A stretch of 64,000 nt of DNA from Xylanimonas cellulosilytica DSM 15894 (GCF_000024965.1 NC_013530.1:2790001-2854000); one strand, 5' to 3'. Shown: positions 8,690 through 22,623, counted from the first letter of the stretch. The notes: generated from the letters alone by a model not told the origin. Made by a program: numbers and translations.

Positions 8690-8749
8690 AACGTGCGATC
8701 GAGATGGGAACGTGCGCTGCGATGCACGTTCCCATCTCGATCGCACGTT
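8690..8749. terminator. Perfect 26-bp inverted repeat with 8-nt loop, putative terminator or structural hairpin
   Basis: Arms at 8690-8715 and 8724-8749 are perfectly complementary over 26 bp, with the loop GCTGCGAT. It lies 42 bp past the rmlA stop and 86 bp before the amidase gene. Only three T residues follow, so an intrinsic terminator is plausible but not certain. Its length and perfection exceed those of typical terminators. Confidence 0.7.
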
Positions 8750-8835
8750 TCCATCACCGGCGTGTACGCGCCGAACCGGACATTCGTGGTTAGTGTGACC
8801 GGGACCACACCCCCTCCTGTCCGGGAGCACGGTTC

Positions 8836-11022
8836 ATGTCTCGACACGCTCGACTCCGCGCCGCCACGGCCCGTACGGCGGCCCTCACCCTCGCCGCGGC
8901 CCTGACGGTCACGCTCGCGCCGAGCGCTGGCGCGGGCTCGCTCCCCGCCGACGTCCAGCCACCTGCCGTGGACCAGTCCGAGGCACAGCCGGCCCCGGAT
9001 CCAGCCGCCGTCGCGCCCGAGGTCGCGGACGTCCAGGCAAGCACGCCGACCGACGTCGAGGCGGCCGCCCTCGGACCGGCCGACGACGGCACGCCCGTCA
9101 CCGCGCAGGACGACGTCGTCACGGCCACGTCCGACGTCACCGGCTTCGCCACCGTGGGCGTCGTCTGGGACGGCTCGCCGACGCCGGAAGGCGTCACCAT
9201 CGAGATCCGCACCGCCGCCGCCGACGGCGTCTGGGGCGAGTGGGAGCACCTGCACGTCGAGCCCGGCGCGGAGGAGAGCACGGCGGGCGGCACCGCCCCG
9301 ATGGTGGTCGGCGACGTCGCCCACGTCGAGATGAAGTTCGAGGGCGCCGACGCCGCGGGCCTGACGAACGTGCGCCTCGCCGTCGTCGACCCGGGGAGCG
9401 GAACCGTCGACGCGGCCGCGGCCCTCCCGGGCACCTCCCCTGCCGGCCGGTCGGCGGCCACCGCCGCCGGCCCGGTCGCGACCGCCGCCCCCTCCACCAC
9501 GGGCGGGCCGACGATCCTGGCCCGCGCCGACTGGGGCGCCGACGAGTCGATCGCGACGTGGCAGCCCTCGCGCGCGGACTTCAAGGGCGCCGTCATCCAC
9601 CACACGGCGGGCACGAACAGCTACTCCTCGGCGGACGTGCCGTCGATCCTGCGCGGCATCTACGCGTACCACGCCATCACCCGGGACTGGGGCGACATCG
9701 GCTACAACTTCCTCGTCGACAAGTACGGGCGCATCTGGGAAGGCCGCAAGGGCGGCATCGAGAACGAGACCGTCGGCGGGCACGCGGTGGGCTGGAACGC
9801 CAGCACGTTCGGCGTCTCCCTGATGGGCAACTACGACACGGCCGCGGTCCCCGCCGCCGCCATGGACGCCGTGGTGCGGCTGCTCGGCTGGAAGATGTCG
9901 CTGCACGGCGTCCGCGCCAACACCACGGCGACGATCAACGGCCGGTCGGCCAACACCATCCAGGGGCACCGGGACGTCGCCCAGACGTCGTGCCCCGGCA
10001 AGAACCTGTACTCCAGGCTGGGCGAGATCCGCACGCGCACCGCGGCCGAGCAGAGCAAGTACACGTCGATCTTCGGCCTGGACGGGCCGCGCGTGCCCAC
10101 GTCACCGGCGCCCCCGAGCGGCGAACGCGTCGCATACCGCGCCCACGTCCAGAACGTCGGCTGGCAGGGCTGGGCCAAGGAAGGGGCCACCGCCGGCACG
10201 AGCGGGCGGTCGCTGCGGGTCGAGGCCCTGGCATTCGCGCTGCCCAAGCCGCCCGCCTCCGGCGGCATCGAGTGCTCCGCGCACGTCCAGAACGTCGGGT
10301 GGAAGGGCTACGTGAAGGCTGGGCAGCTGTGCGGCACCGCCGGGCAGTCGCTGCGGGTCGAGGCCCTCAAGCTCCGGCTGACCGGGCAGCTCGCCCAGCA
10401 GTACGACGTCATCTACCGCGTCCACGTGCAGGACGTCGGCTGGATGGGCTGGGCCCGCAACGGCGGGGTGTCCGGCACTGCCGGGATGTCGCTGCGCACC
10501 GAGGCGGTCCAGGTGCGGATCGTGCCCAAGGGGCAGGCCGCGCCCGGCTCCTCGGTGCCGGCCGCCGTACAGGTCGGGCTGTCCGTGGCGCCGCACGTGG
10601 CCACGCTGGGCTGGCTCGGCGGCGTCGGGGCGGGCCAGGCCGCGGGGACGTCCGGCCGGGGCCTCGCGCTCGAGGCGCTGCGGCTCGGGTCGAGCACGCC
10701 CTGGTCGGGCGGGATCCAGTGCCGGGCGCACGTGCAGAACATCGGCTGGACCGGGTGGACCGGCCAAGGTGGCGTGTGCGGCACGACGGGGCGCGGCCTG
10801 CGCGTCGAAGCCGTCGCGCTGCGGTTCACCGGCTCCGCGGCGTCACACCTCGACGTCTGGTACCGGGCGCACGTGCAGGACGTCGGCTGGATGGGATGGA
10901 CACGCGGCGGCGGGTCCGCGGGCACCCAGGGCTACGGCCGCCGCGCCGAGGCCATCCAGGTGCTGGTGGTCCCGAAGGGCGCCCCGGCCCCGGGCTCGAC
11001 GGCGGGCGCGTTCCTCGGGTGA
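8836..11022 (+). CDS. Secreted N-acetylmuramoyl-L-alanine amidase (PGRP/Amidase_2) with six ChW repeats
   Basis: 728 residues. A signal peptide (1-33, ending PSAGA) is followed by a poorly conserved region, a PGRP/Amidase_2 domain (about 226-400) and six hydrophobic-W (ChW, PF07538) repeats from 432 to the end. Zinc-binding candidates are the histidines in VIHHTAG (255-256) and GHRD (378), with C386 nearby. The product should be exported and cleave the lactyl-Ala bond of peptidoglycan. Each ChW unit of about 45 residues carries an HVQ(N/D)VGW core and a GRSLRVEAL-like end; such repeats are known mainly from clostridial surface proteins and may bind wall glycans. A GGGAG ribosome site precedes the ATG by 9 nt. 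It lies between rmlA and rmlD. Confidence 0.92.
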   Translation: MSRHARLRAATARTAALTLAAALTVTLAPSAGAGSLPADVQPPAVDQSEAQPAPDPAAVAPEVADVQASTPTDVEAAALGPADDGTPVTAQDDVVTATSDVTGFATVGVVWDGSPTPEGVTIEIRTAAADGVWGEWEHLHVEPGAEESTAGGTAPMVVGDVAHVEMKFEGADAAGLTNVRLAVVDPGSGTVDAAAALPGTSPAGRSAATAAGPVATAAPSTTGGPTILARADWGADESIATWQPSRADFKGAVIHHTAGTNSYSSADVPSILRGIYAYHAITRDWGDIGYNFLVDKYGRIWEGRKGGIENETVGGHAVGWNASTFGVSLMGNYDTAAVPAAAMDAVVRLLGWKMSLHGVRANTTATINGRSANTIQGHRDVAQTSCPGKNLYSRLGEIRTRTAAEQSKYTSIFGLDGPRVPTSPAPPSGERVAYRAHVQNVGWQGWAKEGATAGTSGRSLRVEALAFALPKPPASGGIECSAHVQNVGWKGYVKAGQLCGTAGQSLRVEALKLRLTGQLAQQYDVIYRVHVQDVGWMGWARNGGVSGTAGMSLRTEAVQVRIVPKGQAAPGSSVPAAVQVGLSVAPHVATLGWLGGVGAGQAAGTSGRGLALEALRLGSSTPWSGGIQCRAHVQNIGWTGWTGQGGVCGTTGRGLRVEAVALRFTGSAASHLDVWYRAHVQDVGWMGWTRGGGSAGTQGYGRRAEAIQVLVVPKGAPAPGSTAGAFLG

Positions 11023-11030
11023 CCGCCACC

Positions 11031-11132
11031 GGTGGTTGAGCTTGTCGAAACCACCCACGTCCCAGCGTCAGGTGGTTTCGACAGGCTCAACCACCGGAAC
11101 GGTAGGCTCAACCACCGGACCGGTGGTTGAGC
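11031..11132. repeat. REP cluster between amidase and rmlD
   Basis: Two full REP palindromes, at 11031-11055 (with a C-to-T variant centre) and 11071-11095 in opposite orientation, are followed by two half-sites at about 11105-11118 and 11122-11132. The cluster fills the space between the convergent stops of the amidase and rmlD genes and could end transcription from both sides. Confidence 0.85.
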
Positions 11133-11139
11133 AGCCCGG

Positions 11140-11985
11140 TCAGGCGCCGACGATGACCGGGGCGGCCGCGCGGAAGCGCTCGCGCCAGTCGCCGATCGGG
11201 GCGACGCCGATCGCCTCCAGCGAGTCGTGGGACAGCACCGAGTACGCGGGCCGGTGGGCCTTGGCCGCGAACGAGGCGCTCGACGTCGGCGTCACCACCG
11301 ACGGGTCCAGGCCGATCGTCGCGGCGACCTCCTGAGCCAGCTCGAACCAGGAGCACCGCCCGCCCGAGGTGCCGTGGTAGATACCGCGCGGGGCGCCGGC
11401 GTCGGCCAGCCGCACCATGAGGTCGGCGAGGTCGGCGGTCCAGGTGGGCTGCCCGACCTGGTCGTCGACGACGCTCGCGGCACCCTTCTCACGCAGCACC
11501 CGCGCGATGGTGCGCGGGAACTTGCCGGTGGTGGCGCCGTACAGCCACGCGGTCCGCACGATGAGGTGGTCGCCCTCGGCGAGCACCGCCCACTCGCCCG
11601 CGGCCTTGGTGCGCCCGTAGGCCGAGCGCGGCGCGACAGGGGCGTGCGCGGGGTAGGGCTCGGTCGCGTCGCCGTCGAAGACGTAGTCGGTGGAGACGTG
11701 CAGCAGGCGGGCCCCGGCCGCCGTCGCCGCGCGGGCCAGGTTGGCGGCGCCGACGGCGTTGACCGCGAAGGCCACGGGCTCGTGGTCCTCCGCGCCGTCG
11801 ACGTCCGTCCAGGCTGCGGCGTTGGCGACGACGTCGAACCCCGCGACGGCCGCGACGCACGCATCGGCGTCCGTGATGTCCAGGTCGTGCTGCGTGGCCG
11901 TGACCACCTCGTGCCCGCGTTCGGCGAGCGTCTTCTCCAGGTCCGTGGCGAGCATGCCGCCGCCACCCGTGATCAACCAGCGCAT
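11140..11985 (-). CDS. rmlD: dTDP-4-dehydrorhamnose reductase RmlD
   Basis: 281 residues. This NADPH-dependent short-chain reductase makes dTDP-L-rhamnose in the last pathway step. It begins WLITGGGGMLATDL (nucleotide-binding glycine motif), has the characteristic LLHVSTDYVFDG and the catalytic pair in SAYGRTKAAGE (Tyr and Lys), then DDQVGQPTWTADLA. The ATG at 11985 gives a normal RmlD N-terminus. It is divergent from rmlC with only 45 bp between the start codons, so the two probably share a bidirectional promoter. Confidence 0.95.
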   Translation of the reverse strand: MRWLITGGGGMLATDLEKTLAERGHEVVTATQHDLDITDADACVAAVAGFDVVANAAAWTDVDGAEDHEPVAFAVNAVGAANLARAATAAGARLLHVSTDYVFDGDATEPYPAHAPVAPRSAYGRTKAAGEWAVLAEGDHLIVRTAWLYGATTGKFPRTIARVLREKGAASVVDDQVGQPTWTADLADLMVRLADAGAPRGIYHGTSGGRCSWFELAQEVAATIGLDPSVVTPTSSASFAAKAHRPAYSVLSHDSLEAIGVAPIGDWRERFRAAAPVIVGA

Positions 11986-12030
11986 GTGCACGGAGCCTAC
12001 CGGCAGCAGGTGGTCGACTACGCTTCGCGG
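11986..12030. promoter_or_regulatory. 45-bp divergent rmlD/rmlC intergenic region
   Basis: The start codons of rmlD (11985, minus) and rmlC (12031, plus) are separated by 45 bp, so both ribosome sites must lie here and the promoters must overlap this space or the facing 5' coding regions. No clear -35/-10 pair is recognisable. Confidence 0.5.
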
Positions 12031-12648
12031 GTGGATATCCGAGCACTGAAGATCGAGGGCGCGTGGGAGCTCACGCCCCGCCAGTTCGGCGACGACCGGG
12101 GGGTGTTCCTCGAGTGGTTCAAGGGTGACGCGTTCGCCGAGGCGGTCGGGCACGGGATCGACCTGCGCCAGGCCAACCTCTCCGTCTCGGCCGCCGGGGT
12201 GCTGCGCGGCGTCCACTTCGCAGACGTCCCGCCCAGCCAGGCGAAGTACGTCACCTGCGTCAAGGGCGCGGTGCTCGACGTCGTCGTCGACATCCGGGTG
12301 GGCTCGCCGACCTACGGCCAGTGGGACTCGGTGCTGCTCGACGACGTCGACCGGCGCGCGATCTACCTCTCGGAAGGGCTCGGCCACGCGTTCTGCTCGC
12401 TCGAGGACGGCTCCACGGTCACCTACCTGTGCTCGGCGCCGTACGCGCCCGGCCGTGAGCACGGCATCCACCCGCTCGACCCGGAGATTGGCATCGTGTG
12501 GCCGACGACAGGGCGGGACGGCTCGCCGCTCGCACCGCTGCTGAGCGACAAGGACGCCGCCGCCCCGACGCTGGCCGAGGCCCGCGAGCAGGGCCTGCTG
12601 CCCACGTGGGACGCCGTGCAGGAGTTCCGGGCGTCGCTGCGCGGCTGA
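12031..12648 (+). CDS. rmlC: dTDP-4-dehydrorhamnose 3,5-epimerase RmlC
   Basis: 205 residues of the RmlC cupin family, which epimerises C3 and C5 of dTDP-4-keto-6-deoxyglucose. Recognisable are GVFLEWFKG, QANLSVSAAGVLRGVHF (the catalytic His follows RGV), KYVTCVKGAVLDVVVDIR, SPTYGQW, and YLSEGLGHAFCSLED. The GTG at 12031 is chosen because it gives the usual start just before the first beta strand. It forms a divergent pair with rmlD and is followed by a REP cluster. Confidence 0.95.
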   Translation: MDIRALKIEGAWELTPRQFGDDRGVFLEWFKGDAFAEAVGHGIDLRQANLSVSAAGVLRGVHFADVPPSQAKYVTCVKGAVLDVVVDIRVGSPTYGQWDSVLLDDVDRRAIYLSEGLGHAFCSLEDGSTVTYLCSAPYAPGREHGIHPLDPEIGIVWPTTGRDGSPLAPLLSDKDAAAPTLAEAREQGLLPTWDAVQEFRASLRG

Positions 12649-12659
12649 CCGCCGCCTCC

Positions 12660-12829
12660 GGTGGTTGAGCCCACCGCTCCCGGTGGTCGAGCGCACCGCT
12701 CCCGGTGGTTGAGCGCACCGCTCCCGGTGGTTGAGCCTGTCGAAACCACCCCGCGCTGGGAGTCCTGGGTGGCTTCGACAGGCTCAACCACCGGGGCGGG
12801 GTGGGGTGGTTTCGACAGGCTCAACCACC
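12660..12829. repeat. REP cluster between rmlC and the convergent amidase gene: 22-bp half-site array plus three palindromes
   Basis: Half-sites starting at 12660, 12682 and 12704 are spaced exactly 22 bp and lead in register into a full palindrome at 12726-12750. Two more palindromes in the opposite orientation lie at 12768-12792 (one-base variant) and 12805-12829. The cluster fills the gap between convergent genes. Confidence 0.88.
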
Positions 12830-12847
12830 GGGGGGCGTCGGCGCCTG

Positions 12848-15202
12848 TCAGCGGGAGAGGAAGGCGCGGGCCGTGCTGCCGGGCGCCGGGGCGCCCTTCG
12901 GGGTGAGCACGACCTGCAGGGCCTCGACGCGTCGGGAGTAGCCCGCCGTGCCGGCCTGGGCGCCGTTGCGGGTCCAGCCCATCCAGCCCACGTCCTGCAC
13001 GTGCACCCGGTACCAGACGTCCAGGTTCGACGACGCGGCCCCCGTCAACCGCAGCGCGAGCGCCTCCTGCCGGAGCCCTCGGCCCGTGGTCCCGCACAGG
13101 GCGCCTGAGCCGACCCATCCGGTCCACCCGACGTTCTGCACGTGCGCGCGGCACTCCAGCGCCCCGGACCACGGCGACGTGGCCGAGACCTTCATCGCCT
13201 CCAGGCCGAGCGACCGGCCCGACGTCCCCGCCGTCTGCCCCGACCCCACGGCGGACAGCCAGCCCAACGACGAGACGTGCGCCTGCACCGATGCGGTCAC
13301 CGGGACGAACGGGAGCGCCGACGAGCTCGGTCCGGCTTGCCCCTTGGGCACCAGCCGCACCTCGACGGCCTCGTTGCGCAGGGACAGCCCGGACGAGCCC
13401 GCCTGGGCGCCGTTGCTGGCCCAGCCGAGCCAGCCCAGATCCTGCACGTGGACCCGGTACCAGACGTCGAACTGCTTGCCCAGCTCACCCGTCAACCGCA
13501 GCCGCAACGCCTCGACCCGCAGGCTGCGACCGCTGGTGCCGCACGTCTTGCCCGCCGTGACGAACCCTGTCCACCCGACGTTCTGCACGTGCGCGGAGCA
13601 CTCGATCCCGCCCGCGACGCCGCCGGACGGCACGCGGAACTGCAGCGCCTCCACCCGCAGCGACCGGCCCGAGGTGCCCCCCATCGATCCCGCGGGCACC
13701 CACGACTGCCAGCCGATGTTCTCCACGTGGGCGCGGTACTCCAGGCCGGCGCCCGACGGTGTCGTGGGTGTCGTGGGTGTCGTGGGTGTCGTGGGTGTCG
13801 GCGTCGGCGTCGGTGCGGGCACGTTCGCCGCGGCGACCTTGCGGATGTCCCCCAGCCGCGAGTAGCCGTTGTCGCCCGGGCAGGCCGTCGCGCTGACGTC
13901 CCGGTGTCCGACGATCGCCGGCATGGTCCGGGTGGCCGAGCTGGTGCTGAACTTGATCGTCCCGTTGGGGTTGACCCCGTAGCTGCCGAGCCGCCAGCCG
14001 GCGATGCGTCCGACGGCGTTGACCGCGGCGTCGGGCATGGTGGCGTTGCCGATGGCGCTGGAGCAGTTGCCGTAGCAGCCGAGCACGGAGATGCCGACGG
14101 TGCCGGTGTTGAACGGTGCCGCGTGGGCGCCGATGATCGGCGCGGTCAGGCTGCCGGCGGCGCCCTCATAGATGTTGCCGAATTTGTCGACCACGAAGTT
14201 GTAGCCGATGTCGCACCAGCCGTTGCCGTCCATGTGGTACGCCTGGTCGGACCGGATGCGCCGCATCGCCTCGTCCTTGGAGGTGTACGAGTTCGAGCCC
14301 GCGGTGTGGTGCACCACGGCGGCCTGGAGCTTGGGCGCCGCTCCCCACGTCTTGCCGGTGCTGCCCGTGCACTTCGGTGCGCGCGCCCCCCACTGGGCGC
14401 GGGTGATGACCGTGGGGGCAGAGGTCGCGGCGACGTTCGTGGCGGTGCCGGTGGCGCTCGCGAAGGTCGCGGTGGACTCTGGCACCTCGGGGACGGCGAC
14501 GGTCACCAGGTGCACGTCGTCGATCGGCACGGCGTCGGCCGCGTCCCCGAGGGAGGCGATCTGGACGGCGTCGGCGGCGTCCACCCACAGCGGGTCGGTG
14601 CTCGCACGCAGCTCCGTGCCGCCCGCGGCGTCGTCGTCCGGGGCCCAGTCGCCGGCCTCGAGCGTGAACCAGTCGCTCCACGCACCGTCGGCGTAGCGCA
14701 CCCGCACCTGGAGCGACGGCGTCGCGGACTCCCGTGCCGGCCAGCTGAACCCGACGGACGCGAAGGTCTCACCCACCTCGATGACCGGGCTCGCGGCGCG
14801 TGCGGCGTCGTCGACCACGTCGAGCACCACCTCGTCGCCGTCCTCCGTCACCGCCTCCGCGGCCACCGCGGCGTCCTCCGGTTGCTCCGTCAGCACGTCC
14901 TCGACCTGCGTCACCGCATCGACGTCGTCGGCGGACGTCGACGTCGCCGGGTCGACGACGTCGATGACCTCGTCGGGGACGACGACGGCGAACTGGGACA
15001 CCGTCGCCTCGCCGGTCACGTTCCCCGCGGCGCCGCCGTCGGCCAGGACGGCCTCGGCGGCGGGCGCCACGATCCAGTCCTCCGCTCCCCCGCCGGCGAG
15101 GCTCTCGCCGAGCGCATCGACGCCCCGCTGCCCGGCCACGACACCGCCTGACAGGATCAGGGCGAGTGCCACCACACGGGCTGCCACGGTTCGACGCTGC
15201 AT
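12848..15202 (-). CDS. Secreted N-acetylmuramoyl-L-alanine amidase (PGRP/Amidase_2) with six ChW repeats, second copy
   Basis: 784 residues. The N-terminus has an arginine-rich start and a hydrophobic signal segment (about 8-24), then an Asp/Val-rich region. A PGRP/Amidase_2 domain spans about 264-450 with VVHHTAG (298-302) and GHRDVSATACPG (from 432) as zinc-site motifs. A Thr-Pro linker (about 463-484) encoded by 9-bp DNA repeats joins it to six ChW repeats (487-784). It should cleave peptide from glycan strands in the wall. Its amidase domain differs from that of the 8836-11022 protein, but its ChW block is nearly the same in DNA sequence as that of the next gene, suggesting gene conversion or recent copying. 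Confidence 0.92.
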   Translation of the reverse strand: MQRRTVAARVVALALILSGGVVAGQRGVDALGESLAGGGAEDWIVAPAAEAVLADGGAAGNVTGEATVSQFAVVVPDEVIDVVDPATSTSADDVDAVTQVEDVLTEQPEDAAVAAEAVTEDGDEVVLDVVDDAARAASPVIEVGETFASVGFSWPARESATPSLQVRVRYADGAWSDWFTLEAGDWAPDDDAAGGTELRASTDPLWVDAADAVQIASLGDAADAVPIDDVHLVTVAVPEVPESTATFASATGTATNVAATSAPTVITRAQWGARAPKCTGSTGKTWGAAPKLQAAVVHHTAGSNSYTSKDEAMRRIRSDQAYHMDGNGWCDIGYNFVVDKFGNIYEGAAGSLTAPIIGAHAAPFNTGTVGISVLGCYGNCSSAIGNATMPDAAVNAVGRIAGWRLGSYGVNPNGTIKFSTSSATRTMPAIVGHRDVSATACPGDNGYSRLGDIRKVAAANVPAPTPTPTPTTPTTPTTPTTPSGAGLEYRAHVENIGWQSWVPAGSMGGTSGRSLRVEALQFRVPSGGVAGGIECSAHVQNVGWTGFVTAGKTCGTSGRSLRVEALRLRLTGELGKQFDVWYRVHVQDLGWLGWASNGAQAGSSGLSLRNEAVEVRLVPKGQAGPSSSALPFVPVTASVQAHVSSLGWLSAVGSGQTAGTSGRSLGLEAMKVSATSPWSGALECRAHVQNVGWTGWVGSGALCGTTGRGLRQEALALRLTGAASSNLDVWYRVHVQDVGWMGWTRNGAQAGTAGYSRRVEALQVVLTPKGAPAPGSTARAFLSR
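13760..13812. repeat. 9-bp tandem repeat encoding a Thr-Pro linker
   Basis: About four copies of GTCGTGGGT, followed by degenerate GTCGGC units, encode the TPTTPTT linker between amidase and ChW domains of the minus-strand amidase. In-frame slippage would change linker length without loss of function. Confidence 0.75.
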
Positions 15203-15245
15203 CGAGGCTCCTTCAGTTCGTCTGTCTCAGCGGGTCAGGGAGGTC

Positions 15246-19864
<4,619 letters not shown>

Positions 19865-19890
<26 letters not shown>

Positions 19891-20833
19891 TCGCTGCCGC
19901 ACGGCGGGCGAGGTCGTCCGGTATACGGCCGCCGACGCCGCGAGCGCCGTCACGCAGTCCACGGGCGATGATCCGCGCCATCGCACCCCGGGGCCGCGCG
20001 TAGGCGAGCACGAAGACGAGGTGCCGCAGCTCTTTGAGGGTGTCGACCACGCGGAGCCCGGTGGCGACACCCTGGTAGGCCCGGTTGATCACCACACGGT
20101 TGCGTGCGCGGTAGTAGTAGCGGAACGGGGTGCTCATCGAGAGGGTGAGCGCAGCGCCCCCGACGCGCGGAACCCAGGGCCCGAGGCGCAGGGGGTAGGT
20201 GCGTCCTAGCGAATGGGGAAGGTCGAGCCCCGGTGCTGCCAGGCAGGCGCGTCCCGCCGTCGTCAGCCGCAGCCAGTACTCGACGTCGACGAGGTCGATG
20301 AACAGCTCGGCACGCATCAGGCCGCAGGTGCGCAGCACCTCGCCCGAGACGAGCGAACCGGACTGGATGGGCTCGCGCGACCGCTGGAACCCGTCCGGGT
20401 CGACACCTCCGGCAACCTGCGCGACCCCGGCGAACTGTGCCGGGGACACCATGCCCACCGGAAGTCCGGCGGCGACCCCGCGGTCCCACACCTCGACGAG
20501 CGCCGCGACGAACCCGTCGGGCAGCACGCTGTCCTGGTCGAACGTGACGACGAGGTCCACGTCGGCCGGAGCAGCGGCCTCGAGTCCCGCGTTGAGCGCC
20601 GCGGCGATCCCCACGTTCTCGGGCAGCACGACGACGGTCGCCCCGAGCGCGCGGACGTCGTCGAGCACCCCCGCGTGGTCGGGCCCGCTCCCGTCGTCGA
20701 CGACGACGACGCCGTCGACCTGCGCGGCGATCAGCGCGACGTTGCCGACCAGCTCGGCCGTGGGACGGAACGACGAGACGACGGCGAGGACGCGCCGGGA
20801 ACCGGGCTGCGACTCCGGGACGCGCGCGACCAT
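19865..20833 (-). CDS. Rhamnosyltransferase-like GT2 glycosyltransferase
   Basis: 322 residues. VLAVVSSFRPTAEL opens the GT2 domain, with VVVVDDGSGPD near residue 43 and the metal-binding TFDQDSV (about 95). The FDQDS form, with LPENVGIAAALNAG before it and VDVEYWLRL after it, is characteristic of the rhamnosyltransferase (RfbF/WbbL-like) branch of GT2, matching the adjacent dTDP-rhamnose genes. The ATG at 20833 has GGAGAG 5 nt upstream. It is convergent with the flippase gene and 134 bp from the next, divergent GT2 gene. Confidence 0.88.
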
Positions 20834-20967
20834 GTCTCTCCACCTCGTTCGTTCGTGGCCGCGCGAGGCGCGGCAAGATCGCCCGGACGCTCCGGGACGC
20901 ACCCGTACACTACGGGAGGTTCGGGCCGCTCCCCCGGACGGCCCCGTGCACCCGACCTGGAGACCGC

Positions 20968-21726
20968 ATGTCCTCGCCCGAGATCAGCGTCTGCATGGCC
21001 GCGTACAACGGTGCCCGCTACATCGGGGAGCAGCTCCGCTCGATCCTCGACCAGCTCGGGCCCGACGACGAGGTCGTCGTCGTCGACGACGCGTCGAAGG
21101 ACGCCACGGCCGACGTCGTCGAGGCGGTCGGCGACCCGCGCGTCCGGCTGCTGCGTGCACCGGCGAACCGCGGGTACGTGCGCACCTTCGAGGCTGCGAT
21201 CCAGGCGGCACGAGGGCGGTTCGTGTTCCTCGCCGACCAGGACGACGTCTGGCGTGCCGGGCGTGTCACGGCCATGCGCGCGGCCCTCGAGGACCGCGCC
21301 GTCGTCGCCACCAACCTCGCGACCCTCGGGCGCGGCGGGACGTTGACCGGTCCGTTCGGCCAGCCCGACTGGCACCTGCGTGCCGCCGACTCGGACCGCC
21401 CGTGGCGCAACGTGCTGGGGATCCTCGCCGGGAACCGGCCGTATTACGGCTGCGCGATGGCCGTCCGGCGGGACGCGCTGACGGTCGCGCTGCCGTTCCC
21501 CGCGTACCTGAACGAGTCGCACGACCTGTGGCTGGCGCTCGTGGGCAACCTGTCGCACAGCATGCGCCACCTGGAGCTGCGGTCCATCGAGCGTCGGCTG
21601 CACGGCGAGAACCAGACGCCGAACCGCCCGCGCGGACCGCTCGCCGTGCTCCGGTCCCGGCTGCTGCTGCTGCGAGCGATCGCCACGCTCCTGGTGCGGC
21701 GGCGGCGTCTGCGCACCGCCGGCTGA
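20968..21726 (+). CDS. GT2 glycosyltransferase
   Basis: 252 residues. The start ISVCMAAYNGARYIGEQL, VVVVDDASKD (about 37-46) and FLADQDDVWRAG (metal-binding D-x-D region) identify a GT-A GT2 enzyme; DQDDVW is common in rhamnosyl- and related transferases of O-antigen clusters. There are no membrane segments, so it should act on a lipid-linked acceptor at the cytoplasmic face. It is divergent from the rhamnosyltransferase-like gene and convergent with the next GT2 (9 bp between stops). Donor and acceptor are not determinable. Confidence 0.86.
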   Translation: MSSPEISVCMAAYNGARYIGEQLRSILDQLGPDDEVVVVDDASKDATADVVEAVGDPRVRLLRAPANRGYVRTFEAAIQAARGRFVFLADQDDVWRAGRVTAMRAALEDRAVVATNLATLGRGGTLTGPFGQPDWHLRAADSDRPWRNVLGILAGNRPYYGCAMAVRRDALTVALPFPAYLNESHDLWLALVGNLSHSMRHLELRSIERRLHGENQTPNRPRGPLAVLRSRLLLLRAIATLLVRRRRLRTAG

Positions 21727-21735
21727 GCGACCGCC

Positions 21736-22623
21736 TCAGGCGCGCCCGAAGGCGTGCCGCAGCAGCGCCCGGGGCGCCCCACCACCGCGCCGCACCCCGG
21801 CGGGCAGCAGTGTCAGCGCGTGCAGCCGGGAGGTCCAGTGCAGCCGGGCCGCACGCGCGGCGCGCCGCCACCCGCGGGCACGCATGGTCGCCCCGTACTG
21901 CGCGAAGAACTCCCGCTCCCCGGCGAACCGGCGGTCGTCCAGCAGCGACTCCATCGACGCGCTCTCGGCGTGCCGGCGGTAGGAGAAGCAGACCGTGGGC
22001 ACGATGAGCAGGCGGGCGCCGAGCAGCACCTGGTCGAGCACGATCGCCAGGTCCTGGATGAACTCGTAGGTGTCGCTGAACGGGGTGCGTCGCAGCGACT
22101 CCGTGCGGAACACCAGCGACGGCCAGTACATCCAGTCGGCGGCGAGCAGGCTCGCCGCGAGCGCCTCCCCGCCCACCAGGCGCTCGCCCGACCCGCGCGG
22201 CATGGTGAGGCGTTGCTTGACGACGTCGGCGAGCGGCGCCTGGACCGCGCCGTCCCCGTCGATCACCTGCACTCCGGGCTGGATGATCTCGACGCCCGGG
22301 TGCCGGTCGATCGCGCCCGTGACCACCTCGACGTAGTTCGGCAGGAGGACGTCGTCGGCGCCGAGGAACACGAGGTACGGGCTCTCGGCAAGCCCGAGGC
22401 ACGTCCGGAAGTTCGCGGTGATGCCCTCGTTGACCGGCTTGCGCACGTACCGGATCCGGTCGTCGCCGAGGGACTCGAGCCAGGGCCCCATCCAGGGGTC
22501 CGGGTTGGCGTCGTCGACGACGGTGAGCCGCCAGTCGGGCGACGTCTGCGCGCGGACCGACTCGACGGCCTCGCGGGCGTACGCCTCGTCACCCCAGTAG
22601 GGCAGCATGATGTCGAGGGCCAT
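21736..22623 (-). CDS. GT2 glycosyltransferase
   Basis: 295 residues. IMLPYWGDEAYAREAVESV opens the domain, then RLTVVDDANPDPW and VFLGADDVLLPNYV (metal-binding ADD) appear, with WPSLVFRTESL near the acceptor-loop region. This is a soluble GT-A glycosyltransferase of an exopolysaccharide or wall-polymer type. Start is the ATG at 22623 (MALDIMLPY). It is divergent from the DPM-like gene at 22748. The sugar specificity is unknown. Confidence 0.84.
   Translation of the reverse strand: MALDIMLPYWGDEAYAREAVESVRAQTSPDWRLTVVDDANPDPWMGPWLESLGDDRIRYVRKPVNEGITANFRTCLGLAESPYLVFLGADDVLLPNYVEVVTGAIDRHPGVEIIQPGVQVIDGDGAVQAPLADVVKQRLTMPRGSGERLVGGEALAASLLAADWMYWPSLVFRTESLRRTPFSDTYEFIQDLAIVLDQVLLGARLLIVPTVCFSYRRHAESASMESLLDDRRFAGEREFFAQYGATMRARGWRRAARAARLHWTSRLHALTLLPAGVRRGGGAPRALLRHAFGRA

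Noticed and set aside
12125-12544. Plus-strand open frame inside rmlC in another frame
   Set aside because: Ser/Arg/Thr-rich out-of-frame reading of rmlC with no motif.
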